Assembly (NCBI RefSeq): GCF_000282475.1
Contig: NZ_AKJF01000109.1
Coordinates: 16,627 to 80,626 of the forward strand
Source: Pseudomonas sp. GM78
Lineage (GTDB): Bacteria; Pseudomonadota; Gammaproteobacteria; Pseudomonadales; Pseudomonadaceae
DNA: 64,000 bases
Direction of reading: 5' to 3'
Below, piece after piece: positions 8,521 through 17,300 of the stretch (position 1 is its first letter; every line of letters begins with the position of its first letter). The translations under genes and the position numbers were made by a program. A model generated the notes under the pieces. The model made no database searches. It was not told where the DNA came from and saw only the letters and a list, made by a program, of their open reading frames with translations.

Positions 8521-9537
8521 ATGTTCCAACAATGGCTTCGGCCTGTGATGGCTCTGGCTGCACTCAGTTGTTTGCCTGCGCTTGCCGAACCGGTATTCCA
8601 GGACCCGTTGGATACGCCCGCGATGCATAGCGTTCTGGCCACGTCGGCGCCACTCAATGCGGTGGCCAGGGCCGGTGATCGACTGGTGGCGGTCGGGTTG
8701 CGCGGGGTGATTCTGTACAGCGACGATCAAGGTACGTCCTGGGCGCAAGCCGAATCTCCCAGCAGTGTGGACCTGACTTCTGTTTATTTCGTGAACGCCC
8801 TGCAAGGCTGGGCGGTGGGGCATCAGGGTTTAGTGCTGCACAGCACGGACGGTGGCCGTACCTGGCTACGTCAGCTCGACAGCCTGCGCATTGGCGCACT
8901 GTTGAACCAACACTCAAACCGTGAAGCAGGTCAGGTGCCAACCGAGGGCAGTACGGATTTCCCTCTGCTGGACGTCTGGTTTGAAGATGCACTGCATGGT
9001 TTCGTCATTGGTGCGTTCAACCTTGTTTTCTACACCGAGGACGGCGGGCAAAACTGGAGCCCGTGGTCGGCGCACATGGACAACCCGCAGGGGTTGCATC
9101 TGTACGCCATTCGCCCAGCGGGCGACACGTTGTTCGTGGCGGGTGAGCAAGGGTTGCTGCTGCGATTGAATCGTAAAAAACAACGCTTTGAAGCGCTACC
9201 CACGCCTTACAACGGCAGTTACTTCAACCTGATTGGTACTCCGCAACTGATCCTGGCGATCGGCCTGCGCGGCAACGCCTACCGCAGCACCGACAAGGGG
9301 CAGACCTGGCAAAAGGTTAATACCGGCCTGGCGGCGAGCCTGGCCAGCGGCACAGTCCGCGCCGACGGTTCGATTGCCTTGGTCAGCCTGGCAGGGGATG
9401 TGCTGGTCAGTGATGACCAGGCGCAGTCCTTCAAACGCCTGAAAGTCGAGCGGTCCGCGCCCTTTTTTGGCGTGGCCGATATGGGCTCGGCCGGGCTTAG
9501 CCTGGTCGGCATGCGTGGCGTACGCGTAGCCCGATAA
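8521..9537 (+). CDS. YCF48-like (photosystem II stability/BNR-repeat) exported protein
   Basis: The protein has 338 residues with a signal peptide ending LPALA and repeated beta-propeller blades of the BNR/YCF48 type: VILYSDDQGTSWAQA, LVLHSTDGGRTWLRQ, LVFYTEDGGQNWSPW and RSTDKGQTWQKV. It is probably periplasmic. Homologues typically sit next to MMPL transporters in DUF1302/DUF1329 clusters, which suggests an accessory role in transport across the envelope. The MMPL gene follows after 20 bases. Confidence 0.88.
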   Translation: MFQQWLRPVMALAALSCLPALAEPVFQDPLDTPAMHSVLATSAPLNAVARAGDRLVAVGLRGVILYSDDQGTSWAQAESPSSVDLTSVYFVNALQGWAVGHQGLVLHSTDGGRTWLRQLDSLRIGALLNQHSNREAGQVPTEGSTDFPLLDVWFEDALHGFVIGAFNLVFYTEDGGQNWSPWSAHMDNPQGLHLYAIRPAGDTLFVAGEQGLLLRLNRKKQRFEALPTPYNGSYFNLIGTPQLILAIGLRGNAYRSTDKGQTWQKVNTGLAASLASGTVRADGSIALVSLAGDVLVSDDQAQSFKRLKVERSAPFFGVADMGSAGLSLVGMRGVRVAR

Positions 9538-9557
9538 CAAGAAAAACGGAGACTGCT

Positions 9558-12014
9558 GTGGTTACTGGCAAGAACACCCTTGATGACATGCCTGTCGTGC
9601 AACGCCTCGACGATTTCAACACCCATTCCGGTAACCGGCTCGAACGGTTGATCTTCAACTACCGTTGGGCAGTGATTGTATTTTGCGCCGTGATCAGCCT
9701 TGTGCTGGCGTATTCGGCAACGCGGCTGGTGCTCAATGCCAGCTTCGAAAAAACCATCCCGCAAAGTCATTCCTACGTTCAAAACTATCTGGAGCACCGC
9801 AGCGAGCTGCGGGGCCTGGGCAACGCCATCCGCATCGTGGTCGAAAATCCACAGGGCGATATTTTCGATCCGCATTATCTGGCGACCCTGCGCAAAATCA
9901 ATGACGATCTGTTCCTGACCCCAGGCGTCGACCGCGCCTGGGTCAAGTCGTTGTGGATGCCGGCGGTGCGGTGGAACGAAGTCACTGAGGAAGGCTATTC
10001 GGGTGGTCCGGTGATGCCGGACTACTACGATGGCTCGGCCGCCAGCATCGACAGCCTGCGACAGAACATCGCCCGCGCGCAGCTGCAGGGCAACCTGGTG
10101 GCGGGCGATTTCAAGTCGAGCATGATTTTCCTGCCATTATTAGATAGGGATCCGGGCACTGGCCAGTCGCTGGATTACCGGCAGTTCTCCCGCGACCTGG
10201 AAAACCTGCGGGCCAAATACGAGCAGGGCGCGGAGACCGGCACGGTGCCGGTGCGCCTGCACATTGTCGGCTTCGCCAAAGTCATGGGCGAGCTGCTCGA
10301 TGGCGTGCTCAAGGTCATGAGTTATTTTGCCGCTGCGGCGCTGATTGCTGCCCTGATCATCTACGGCTATACGCGTTGCGTGCGCAGCACCGTGCTGGTG
10401 CTGAGCTGTTCGTTGATCGCCGTGCTCTGGCAATTGGGCCTGGTGCAGGCCCTGGGTTACGAACTCGATCCCTACTCGATTCTGGTGCCGTTTCTGATCT
10501 TTGCCATCGGCGTATCCCACGGTGCACAAAAGATGAACGGCATCATGCAGGACATAGGCCGTGGCACCCATAAACTGGTCGCCGCGCGCTATACCTTCCG
10601 CCGACTCTTTCTCGCCGGCTTGACCGCGCTGCTCGCGGATGCCGTGGGTTTCGCCGTTCTGATCTTCGTTGACATCCCGGTGATCAAGGACCTGGCGATC
10701 ACCGCCAGTATCGGTGTCGCGGTGTTGGTGTTCACCAACCTGATCCTGTTGCCGGTCATGCTGTCCTACTTCGGCGTGCGGTCTGCTGCGGCGCGGCGCG
10801 TATTGCGGCGCGAGGGTCGCGAATCGACGGTCTGGGCGCTGTTGGAGCGTTTTACCACCCGCCGCTGGGCCATCGTGACCATCGTGCTGTGGTTCGGCGT
10901 GGCCACGGTCGGCTTCGTCATCAGCCATCATTTGAAGATCGGCGACCTCGACCCCGGCGCACCCGAGCTGCGCCGGGATTCGCGCTACAACCTCGATAAC
11001 GGCTACATCACCGATCACTACACGCTGTCCAGCGATCAGTTCGCGATCATCGTCAAGGCAGGCCCGGATGGTTGCCTCAAATACCCGACCATGATCGATA
11101 TCGACCGACTCAGCTGGATGTTACAGAACACCCCTGGCGTTCAAACCACCAGTTCCTTCGCCGATGCCGCCCGGCGCATCACGGCGGGTTCTTTTGAGGG
11201 CAACAACAAGTGGCTGACTATTTCGCCGGTTCAGAACCTGCTCAACTACGCCGCGCGCTCCGCAGCGGCGAACAATCCTGATTTGTTCAACGAGGACTGC
11301 TCGGTGATCCCGGTGGTGGCTTATCTGACCGACCACAAGGCGGTGACCCTGGATGGCGTGGTCAAGGCCAGCGAGGAATTTGCCGCGGCACACAACAGCA
11401 ACGACCGTCAGTTCCTGTTGGCCGCCGGGAGCGCCGGCATTGAAGCGGCCACCAACATCGTGGTCCGGGAGGCCAACCGCAGCATGCTGTTTTTCGTCTA
11501 TGGCGCAGTCATCGTGCTTTGCTATGTGGCCTTTCGCAGCTGGCGAGCGGTGATCGTGGCGGTGGTGCCGCTGGTGATTACCTCGATCCTGTGCGAGGCG
11601 CTGATGGTGATTCTCGGCATGGGCGTGAAGGTGGCCACGCTTCCGGTCATCGCATTGGGCGTGGGCATTGGCGTCGACTACGCGCTGTATCTGCTCAGCG
11701 TGCAGCTGGGGCAACAACGGGCGGGTGCGACCTTGCGCGAAGCCTATCGGCATTCGGTGGATTTCACCGGCAGGGTGGTGGCATTGGTGGGCCTTACCCT
11801 GGCTGCGGGGGTTGTGACCTGGGCCTGGTCGCCGATCAAGTTCCAGGCTGACATGGGCATTCTGCTGACCTTCATGTTCGTGCTGAACATGGTGGGGGCC
11901 TTGGTGTTGATTCCGGCGATGTCGTATTTCCTGTTGCCGGATACCCGGTTTCATAAGGTTAGTCCGGTAAAGAACACGACTGGCTCGAAGGTTGAACAGA
12001 GCGCGTTGGTCTGA
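9558..12014 (+). CDS. RND/MMPL superfamily transporter
   Basis: This is an 818-aa inner-membrane protein starting at GTG 9558 behind ACGGAG. It has two similar halves, each with one TM helix, a large periplasmic domain (about residues 65-245 and 450-620) and a bundle of five TM helices. A sterol-sensing-like segment with the motif GVGIGVDYALYLLS lies in the second half. RND/MMPL proteins export lipids or hydrophobic compounds using the proton gradient. The gene is the fourth of the DUF1302-DUF1329-YCF48-MMPL series, and together these could form a trans-envelope route for a hydrophobic metabolite. Confidence 0.93.
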   Translation: MVTGKNTLDDMPVVQRLDDFNTHSGNRLERLIFNYRWAVIVFCAVISLVLAYSATRLVLNASFEKTIPQSHSYVQNYLEHRSELRGLGNAIRIVVENPQGDIFDPHYLATLRKINDDLFLTPGVDRAWVKSLWMPAVRWNEVTEEGYSGGPVMPDYYDGSAASIDSLRQNIARAQLQGNLVAGDFKSSMIFLPLLDRDPGTGQSLDYRQFSRDLENLRAKYEQGAETGTVPVRLHIVGFAKVMGELLDGVLKVMSYFAAAALIAALIIYGYTRCVRSTVLVLSCSLIAVLWQLGLVQALGYELDPYSILVPFLIFAIGVSHGAQKMNGIMQDIGRGTHKLVAARYTFRRLFLAGLTALLADAVGFAVLIFVDIPVIKDLAITASIGVAVLVFTNLILLPVMLSYFGVRSAAARRVLRREGRESTVWALLERFTTRRWAIVTIVLWFGVATVGFVISHHLKIGDLDPGAPELRRDSRYNLDNGYITDHYTLSSDQFAIIVKAGPDGCLKYPTMIDIDRLSWMLQNTPGVQTTSSFADAARRITAGSFEGNNKWLTISPVQNLLNYAARSAAANNPDLFNEDCSVIPVVAYLTDHKAVTLDGVVKASEEFAAAHNSNDRQFLLAAGSAGIEAATNIVVREANRSMLFFVYGAVIVLCYVAFRSWRAVIVAVVPLVITSILCEALMVILGMGVKVATLPVIALGVGIGVDYALYLLSVQLGQQRAGATLREAYRHSVDFTGRVVALVGLTLAAGVVTWAWSPIKFQADMGILLTFMFVLNMVGALVLIPAMSYFLLPDTRFHKVSPVKNTTGSKVEQSALV

Positions 12015-12050
12015 ACTTCTGGAAAACAATGAAAACAAGAGGAGAGTTCG

Positions 12051-13715
12051 ATGAATACACGGCGTGAATTTTTGCTGGGCAGCTTTACCGTTCTAGCGGC
12101 CGCGGTCGCGCTACCGTTGCTCCCCGGTGCAAGGGTGTTCGCGCAGTCCGCGATCCCACACATGCCTGGGCTCAACCCGTTCCTGGCAAAAGGCGCGTTT
12201 CCCATTTCACACAGCAACCCTGGGGCAACCGAGGCAGTGCCGCACGCTGGGCCGACCAAGGGGCGGCAGCTAACCGCGGCTGACGTGAAGACAATTCCCA
12301 ATGTCTTCACCTCCCATCCGACTGTCAAGAACGTCGGTGGCCAGCGGATCATCATCGCATCGGGCGTCGACGGTATTCGCAAGATCCTGGCGACCGGCGA
12401 CGCCTTTGAACTGATCGATTTCATTGCTTATCCGGGGCATGAGGACTATGTGGCGAAAGCCACGCCCGCCGCCATCGAAGCCGCCCTTGAGAAAGCCGAT
12501 GCGGCCTACCGGGAGAAGGACGATACCGCCATCATGGCCCTGTCCGGACCGATGTCGGACATTGGCTTCAACCGGCGGCAAATAGCCGGGGGCGCTTACA
12601 ACATGATCGACAAGGATGGTTTCCACTACGCGCCGTCCGGCGGGTTGACGATCGTCAAATCCACTGACGACAACCAGCCACGGGGCAAGCTGCGAATAGT
12701 GAAATCCAAGGATCTGGCTGCAGACGTACCTGCTGAGCTGAAAGCCAGCGTGACCTACATCGTCGGCATCACCATGAGCTATGCGGGGGATGTGATAGTG
12801 GCCGCCCACGGTGCAGTGTTCCTGCTTGACCGCGAGCTGGAGTTCAAAGCCCTGCTGCCGATTCCCGGCGAGGCTATTGAGAACAGTATTTGCGCGGATG
12901 AAAAGGGCATCTATGTCGTCACATCCAGGCGAATGCTCAAGGTTGTATGGACCGGTACCAAGCTTTCGTTCGACGAAACGGACGGCGGCTGGCAGTCGCC
13001 CTACAACACCATGAGCCCGGAAAAGGCGAAAGCCGCGGGCGCCCTGACGGTATCCGGTGGTTCGGGCACTACGCCTTCGCTGATGGGGTTTGGTGACGAT
13101 CCGGACAAGCTCGTGGTTATTTCTGATGCCGATCCCGAGGGCGCACAGGTCGTAGCCTTCTGGCGCGATGAGATACCGGCCGATTTCAAGCAGCAACCCG
13201 GCACCCAATCGCGCCGTATCGCGGGCCAGATCAGGACCGATATTTCCAAGGTCACGATTGAACCCTCGTTCTCGGTACTTGGTTATGGGGTCGTGGTGCA
13301 GAACGGCGCCTATCCGCAACCCGTCCCCGACATCTGGAGCAACGCCTTCACTGCCGGTGTCACCCGGCCTGCGCCACAGGGCATACAAAAATTCACCTGG
13401 AACACTCAGACGCGAGCATTCGAGAAAAACTGGATCAATCAGGAAGTCGATAACACGGACGTGATGGTGCCCGTCATTGCCGCCGCCAATCGCATGATTT
13501 ATCTGGCAAGCAAAAAGGATGGTATCTACGAATACCTCGGCGTCGATTGGGACACTGGCGAGACCAAAGCGCGCTGGCCGTTCCCCGACGACAGCCGCAA
13601 GTGGAACGCCTGGGGCGGCATCACAGCGCTGCTGGAAGACGGCGATCTGTTGATAGCCGGTGTATTCGCTATCAAGCGAGTCAACATCGGCGGTAATGGG
13701 CAATCGATCGCATAA
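12051..13715 (+). CDS. Tat-exported beta-propeller-like protein of unknown function
   Basis: This 554-aa protein begins MNTRREFLLGSFTVLAAAVA, a twin-arginine signal with the RR-x-F-L core, cleaved after RVFAQ. It should therefore be exported folded to the periplasm. The body has propeller-like repeats (VIVAAHGAVFLLDRELEFKAL, GIYVVTSRRMLKVVWTG, MIYLASKKDGIYEYLGVDWD). No cofactor motif was recognised, although quinoprotein-like enzymes share such folds. It starts 36 bases after the MMPL gene, so it is probably the last gene of that operon and may act on the transported compound. No specific function can be named. Confidence 0.8.
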   Translation: MNTRREFLLGSFTVLAAAVALPLLPGARVFAQSAIPHMPGLNPFLAKGAFPISHSNPGATEAVPHAGPTKGRQLTAADVKTIPNVFTSHPTVKNVGGQRIIIASGVDGIRKILATGDAFELIDFIAYPGHEDYVAKATPAAIEAALEKADAAYREKDDTAIMALSGPMSDIGFNRRQIAGGAYNMIDKDGFHYAPSGGLTIVKSTDDNQPRGKLRIVKSKDLAADVPAELKASVTYIVGITMSYAGDVIVAAHGAVFLLDRELEFKALLPIPGEAIENSICADEKGIYVVTSRRMLKVVWTGTKLSFDETDGGWQSPYNTMSPEKAKAAGALTVSGGSGTTPSLMGFGDDPDKLVVISDADPEGAQVVAFWRDEIPADFKQQPGTQSRRIAGQIRTDISKVTIEPSFSVLGYGVVVQNGAYPQPVPDIWSNAFTAGVTRPAPQGIQKFTWNTQTRAFEKNWINQEVDNTDVMVPVIAAANRMIYLASKKDGIYEYLGVDWDTGETKARWPFPDDSRKWNAWGGITALLEDGDLLIAGVFAIKRVNIGGNGQSIA

Positions 13716-13728
13716 GGAAGGAAATCAA

Positions 13729-13760
13729 TGTACCGGGCAACTGAAGCATCGCCCGGTACA
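13729..13760 (+). terminator. Hairpin at the end of the DUF1302-MMPL operon
   Basis: A perfect 10-bp stem TGTACCGGGC / GCCCGGTACA with a 12-base loop starts 14 bases after the stop at 13715. There is no strong T-run after it, so it could be a weak terminator or a 3' stabilising hairpin. Confidence 0.5.
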
Positions 13761-13778
13761 TGATGTTCACCGTGACAC

Positions 13779-14003
13779 TCAACACGACATCGCGTAGACA
13801 GGACGCGCAGCGACGTCCTTTGAAATCCTCCTCAACGATTCGGCCTCGTTCAACAACACCTCAATGATCCCGAGCACATTTTTACCCTCCGCAAGCGTCA
13901 GTTGATGAACGATACCCATCAAATCGAATGCGCAGTTTTTGTTGAGTGAAGCCGATCTGATGAGCTTCAGTTGCAGTTGTTGACTTTGAAGCAAGGCGTC
14001 CAT
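13779..14003 (-). CDS. Small hypothetical protein (74 aa)
   Basis: The product is a 74-residue, largely helical protein containing GIVHQLTLAEGKNVLGIIEVLLNEA, written here in part only: IVHQLTLAEGKNVLGIIEVL. ATG 14003 has a GAGGAAA site upstream, and the start lies 3 bases after the stop of the preceding small ORF, so the two are co-translated. No family was recognised. An in-frame operon partner and a good ribosome site support it as a real gene. Confidence 0.6.
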   Translation of the reverse strand: MDALLQSQQLQLKLIRSASLNKNCAFDLMGIVHQLTLAEGKNVLGIIEVLLNEAESLRRISKDVAARPVYAMSC

Positions 14004-14006
14004 CGA

Positions 14007-14204
14007 TCATTTCCTCGTTAACGCGCCATAGGTTGTAGCCGTCTGGTTGTGCATCTGCACCACCCAGGCGAGGTTCTTTTCCTCTTCCTCTTCCACAGCT
14101 CGGGCAAGCGCCTCGCTGGCGCTACGCCGGCTCGCTCTCGTCGAGCTTGCTGCGCAGAAACTGCGACGGCGGTTGTGCCGGATCACTCGAACAAAAGGGT
14201 TCAT
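14007..14204 (-). CDS. Small basic hypothetical protein (65 aa)
   Basis: This 65-residue protein has an Arg/Ser-rich N-terminal half (RVIRHNRRRSF), an acidic EEEEEK stretch and a C-terminal NLAWVVQMHNQTATTYGAL segment. A purine-rich AGAGA lies upstream of ATG 14204. About 125 bases upstream sits a palindrome nearly identical to one in the autotransporter promoter (see 14329), suggesting shared control. The family was not recognised. Confidence 0.55.
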   Translation of the reverse strand: MNPFVRVIRHNRRRSFCAASSTRASRRSASEALARAVEEEEEKNLAWVVQMHNQTATTYGALTRK

Positions 14205-14328
14205 GGTTTATCTCTGCGAAGGGGGCGGTGACGGCCTGAGAATTCAGGAAGATGCGCCCCTTTACCTGATGTTTGAACCATGTTCTCACTCAGCGGTGGC
14301 AGCGAGGTATCGGGGAATCACGAAAGTG

Positions 14329-14348
14329 CTGTAGTGCAATAACTACAA
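14329..14348 (-). promoter_or_regulatory. Palindromic site upstream of the small-ORF pair
   Basis: The sequence CTGTAGTGCAATAACTACAA matches 17 of 20 positions of the site at 18416. The arms TGTAG and CTACA flank an 8-base centre, so the whole fits the 18-bp NarL/LuxR-type palindrome format (compare the GacA site, TGTAAG-N6-CTTACA). The response-regulator gene at 18450 is the natural candidate to bind it, which is an inference. Confidence 0.5.
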
Positions 14349-14351
14349 AAA

Positions 14352-14378
14352 CGAGCCCCGATACTGGATCGGGGCTCG
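14352..14378 (-). terminator. Rho-independent terminator of the autotransporter gene
   Basis: An 11-bp perfect stem CGAGCCCCGAT / ATCGGGGCTCG has a 5-base loop. On the minus strand it is followed by TTTTTGTAGTT. It lies 8 bases beyond the autotransporter stop codon. Confidence 0.85.
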
Positions 14379-14385
14379 CGTCAGT

Positions 14386-17300
14386 TCAGAACTTGACCTT
14401 GATGCCAAGGATGCCTTCGTAGCTTCGGCTATCGCCTTCGAAAGCCTTCTGGTACCCCACCGACCCGGTCACGGAAGTGCGGTCGTTGATCTGGTAGTCG
14501 ACACCGAGGTTGAGTTCACCCCAGGTACCGCGCATGTCATTGGTGAAGGGTACGTATCCGGCGGCCGAGGAGAATTCGGTTTTCGGCTGGCCCTTGAACT
14601 CATGCCAGACGCTTGGGCGCACCCAGGCGTTGATGCGTTGCAGCTCGCCTTTGTCGTCTTCACGGAACCAGTCCTTGTCGACCCGCACGCCCAGGCGGCC
14701 AGTCAGCGAGTCGACATCGTTGAAACGGACCTCGGCAGCACCGTCTTGGGCATTCTTGATGTTGGACTTCGAGTAGACCACTTGCGCCTGGGGTTCGATG
14801 TACATCTCCTTGTCGGCGTCGAGGATGAACGGCCGGCCGACTTCCACCGAAGCGGTCACGCCATGGCCACGGGTTTTCAGCTTGTCCGCGTCGCCGGGTT
14901 TGGCCTCGGCTTTGAACCGGTGCAACTGCAATACGCTGTCGACGTAGCTGCCCGTCGGGGTGTAGTGGGTCCAGTAGCCACCCAGACTGATGGCGCGCAG
15001 GCCATCAGAGCCGGCGAACTTGCCATCCGTACGATCGACGCTGCCGTCGATGCTGCCGATGCCAAGGGACAGGCCAGCCTGATTGGTGCGACCAAAGGCG
15101 TCCTCGCTGTGATAGAGGTCGATACCGACCTGGAAGGCGCGCACCGAGTAGTCGTGGTTGAAGCTGGCAGAGGAATCCTTGCCGTTGCTGTAGATCACTC
15201 GACCCCAACCCAGCGATGGGCCGGCAGTGCGTTCGTCTTCGTAGAGCAACGGGTCGACGGTGGCCCGGCGGCGTTCTTCGCCAACCCGTTCGTGCAGCGT
15301 GTCGACCATGGCCCGGCTGTAGTGCAGCGCCATGGCCGGGATGCCTTGGTACAGCGATGTTTCGGCGCGGTAGTTGGGCGCCTGTGGAAATACCGGCGCA
15401 GGGGAGACCGGCACCTCAGGATCAGTGGGTGTAATCGGATTTACAGGATCGGTCGGTATGATCGGATTTACCGGGTCAGTCGGTACGTCCCTGGTCGAGC
15501 GCAGATACCAGGCCTGTTCGTTGCTGTCGTCCTGGCTGGCGCGGTGCAGGGTGTACTCGTATGGGCCGGCCTTGACCTGGCTGAGCAGACGAAATGCTTC
15601 AGGTTGGGTGGTACCGCCGTTGACCGCATCGACCACCATGATGCCGTTGCCTGTGGTCAATGCACCGGCGCCGCCGGCGTTCTTGATCTGCAGGTTGGTG
15701 CTGCCGCTGGCCTGGCCACCGTCCACCACCAGCCGATCCGAGGGCGAGCCGTCATCGAACAGATAAGTGTTCAGAGCAATGGTGCCATTTTCGCCGTGAT
15801 AGTTGTTCACGGTCAGTTGTTTGAAGGTGTTGCCCACGGGTGCACTGAAGTCGATCAGGCTGGCGTTGTTGCGCAGGTGGCTCAGGTTCGAAGGCCCTGT
15901 GAGTTGCCATATGCTGATATCACGCAGGGTCACATCGGACTGACTGCCCGCGGCCGTGGTGGCCGCGCCACTCACGACCGAGCCGGAGAGGTCGATGTGC
16001 GCGTTGCCGGCGGCGGTCGGCGAGGCCGCCGTGTCGAGCCACAGGCGGCTGCCGCCAACGCTTGAGTCAGTCAATTGCAGGGAGGCGGGTCCACGAGTGC
16101 TGATGGTGCCGCCATCGATGTTGCGCAGAATGCCGTTGTTGACGCTGGCTTGCGGCGTATAAAAATCGCTGCCGCTTAGCGCCAGGGCTGCCGAGCCTGC
16201 ACCCGAGGCGCTCAGGGTGACGCGGTCGGCATCGATGCGTGCATCGTTTTCCGCCATTGCCGCGTGTGCTTTTGCGCCGGAGGTGGTCGTGCTGACATTT
16301 TCAAGGGCAATGACACTGGGAACGCCTGCGGTAAATTCACCGTTGCTCAGGCTGTACGCACCATGAGCGCTGGCGCCGGTGGTGTTGATCACGCTGTTGG
16401 TAGCGGCCAGCACACCACCGTTGACGGCATTCAGGCCTGGGGCATTGCTGCCGCTTGTGGAAACTGAAGCGTTGTTGAGTGTCAGGGTCGCCTTGCGTTC
16501 GCCGTGCGCCACGCTGTCTTGCTTGACCATGGCACCGGCCGCGCTGGCGCCGAAGGTGCGGACATTGACATTGTCGGCAAACAGACCCGCGACAATATGG
16601 TCCCCTGGCCATTCGACCAGCGAATACAAACCGTGGGCCGATTGGCCTTCAGTCGTGACCGACAGATTGTTCAGATAGGCCATACTGCCGTCATCCACGC
16701 CGACACCATGGGCCATGCGACCAAAGGTGTGGACGGCGGTACCGTCGGCCCACAACGTAGTGGGTTTGCTGGCGTCCCCGCTGGGTTTCAAGGCGATCCC
16801 GATGGCGCGGGTACCCGCGAGCAGATCCGCGTCGCCATGGGTGGTCACCGAGCCGCCTTCCAGCCGAGCATGCGCGCCGGTACTGAGCACCAGGCCTTCC
16901 GACTCACCTTTACCGAACGTCTCGATTTGCATATTGCGGGCGTTCAATGTGCTTGGCGGCAGGCCAGCATCCTGAACGACGCCATTGATGCGCACGCCTT
17001 GGGTGTTGTCCTTGAGTGCGGTGATCGAGCTATTGGTGACGTTCACTTCAGCCTGGGATTGAGCCAGGATGCCGTGCGCGCCGGCTTTCTCGGAAACAAT
17101 TTCCGACTGGTCCAGGGTGAATCTGGCCCCGGCATCGTTAACGTTCACGCCCTTGCTGCCATTCCAGACATCTTCCTTGATGGTCAAACGGCTGTCGGAC
17201 AGGCTGGCTGCAGCACCGCCACTGACCACCACACCGTGGGAGAGCCCGTTGACCGTACCGCCGGCCAGTCCGTGCATGACGATATCGGTGTTTTCCACGT

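Noticed and set aside
10140-11018. 292-codon open frame opposite the MMPL transporter
   Set aside because: Its His/Gln/Asp-rich composition is typical of antisense reading of TM coding sequence; no family features.
12270-13703. 477-codon open frame opposite the Tat-exported propeller
   Set aside because: It lies wholly within a well-supported gene on the other strand, and the composition is a GC-driven mirror.
14602-16065. 487-codon open frame on the plus strand opposite the autotransporter
   Set aside because: It is an antisense shadow of the repetitive high-GC autotransporter gene, with no ribosome site and no recognisable protein.
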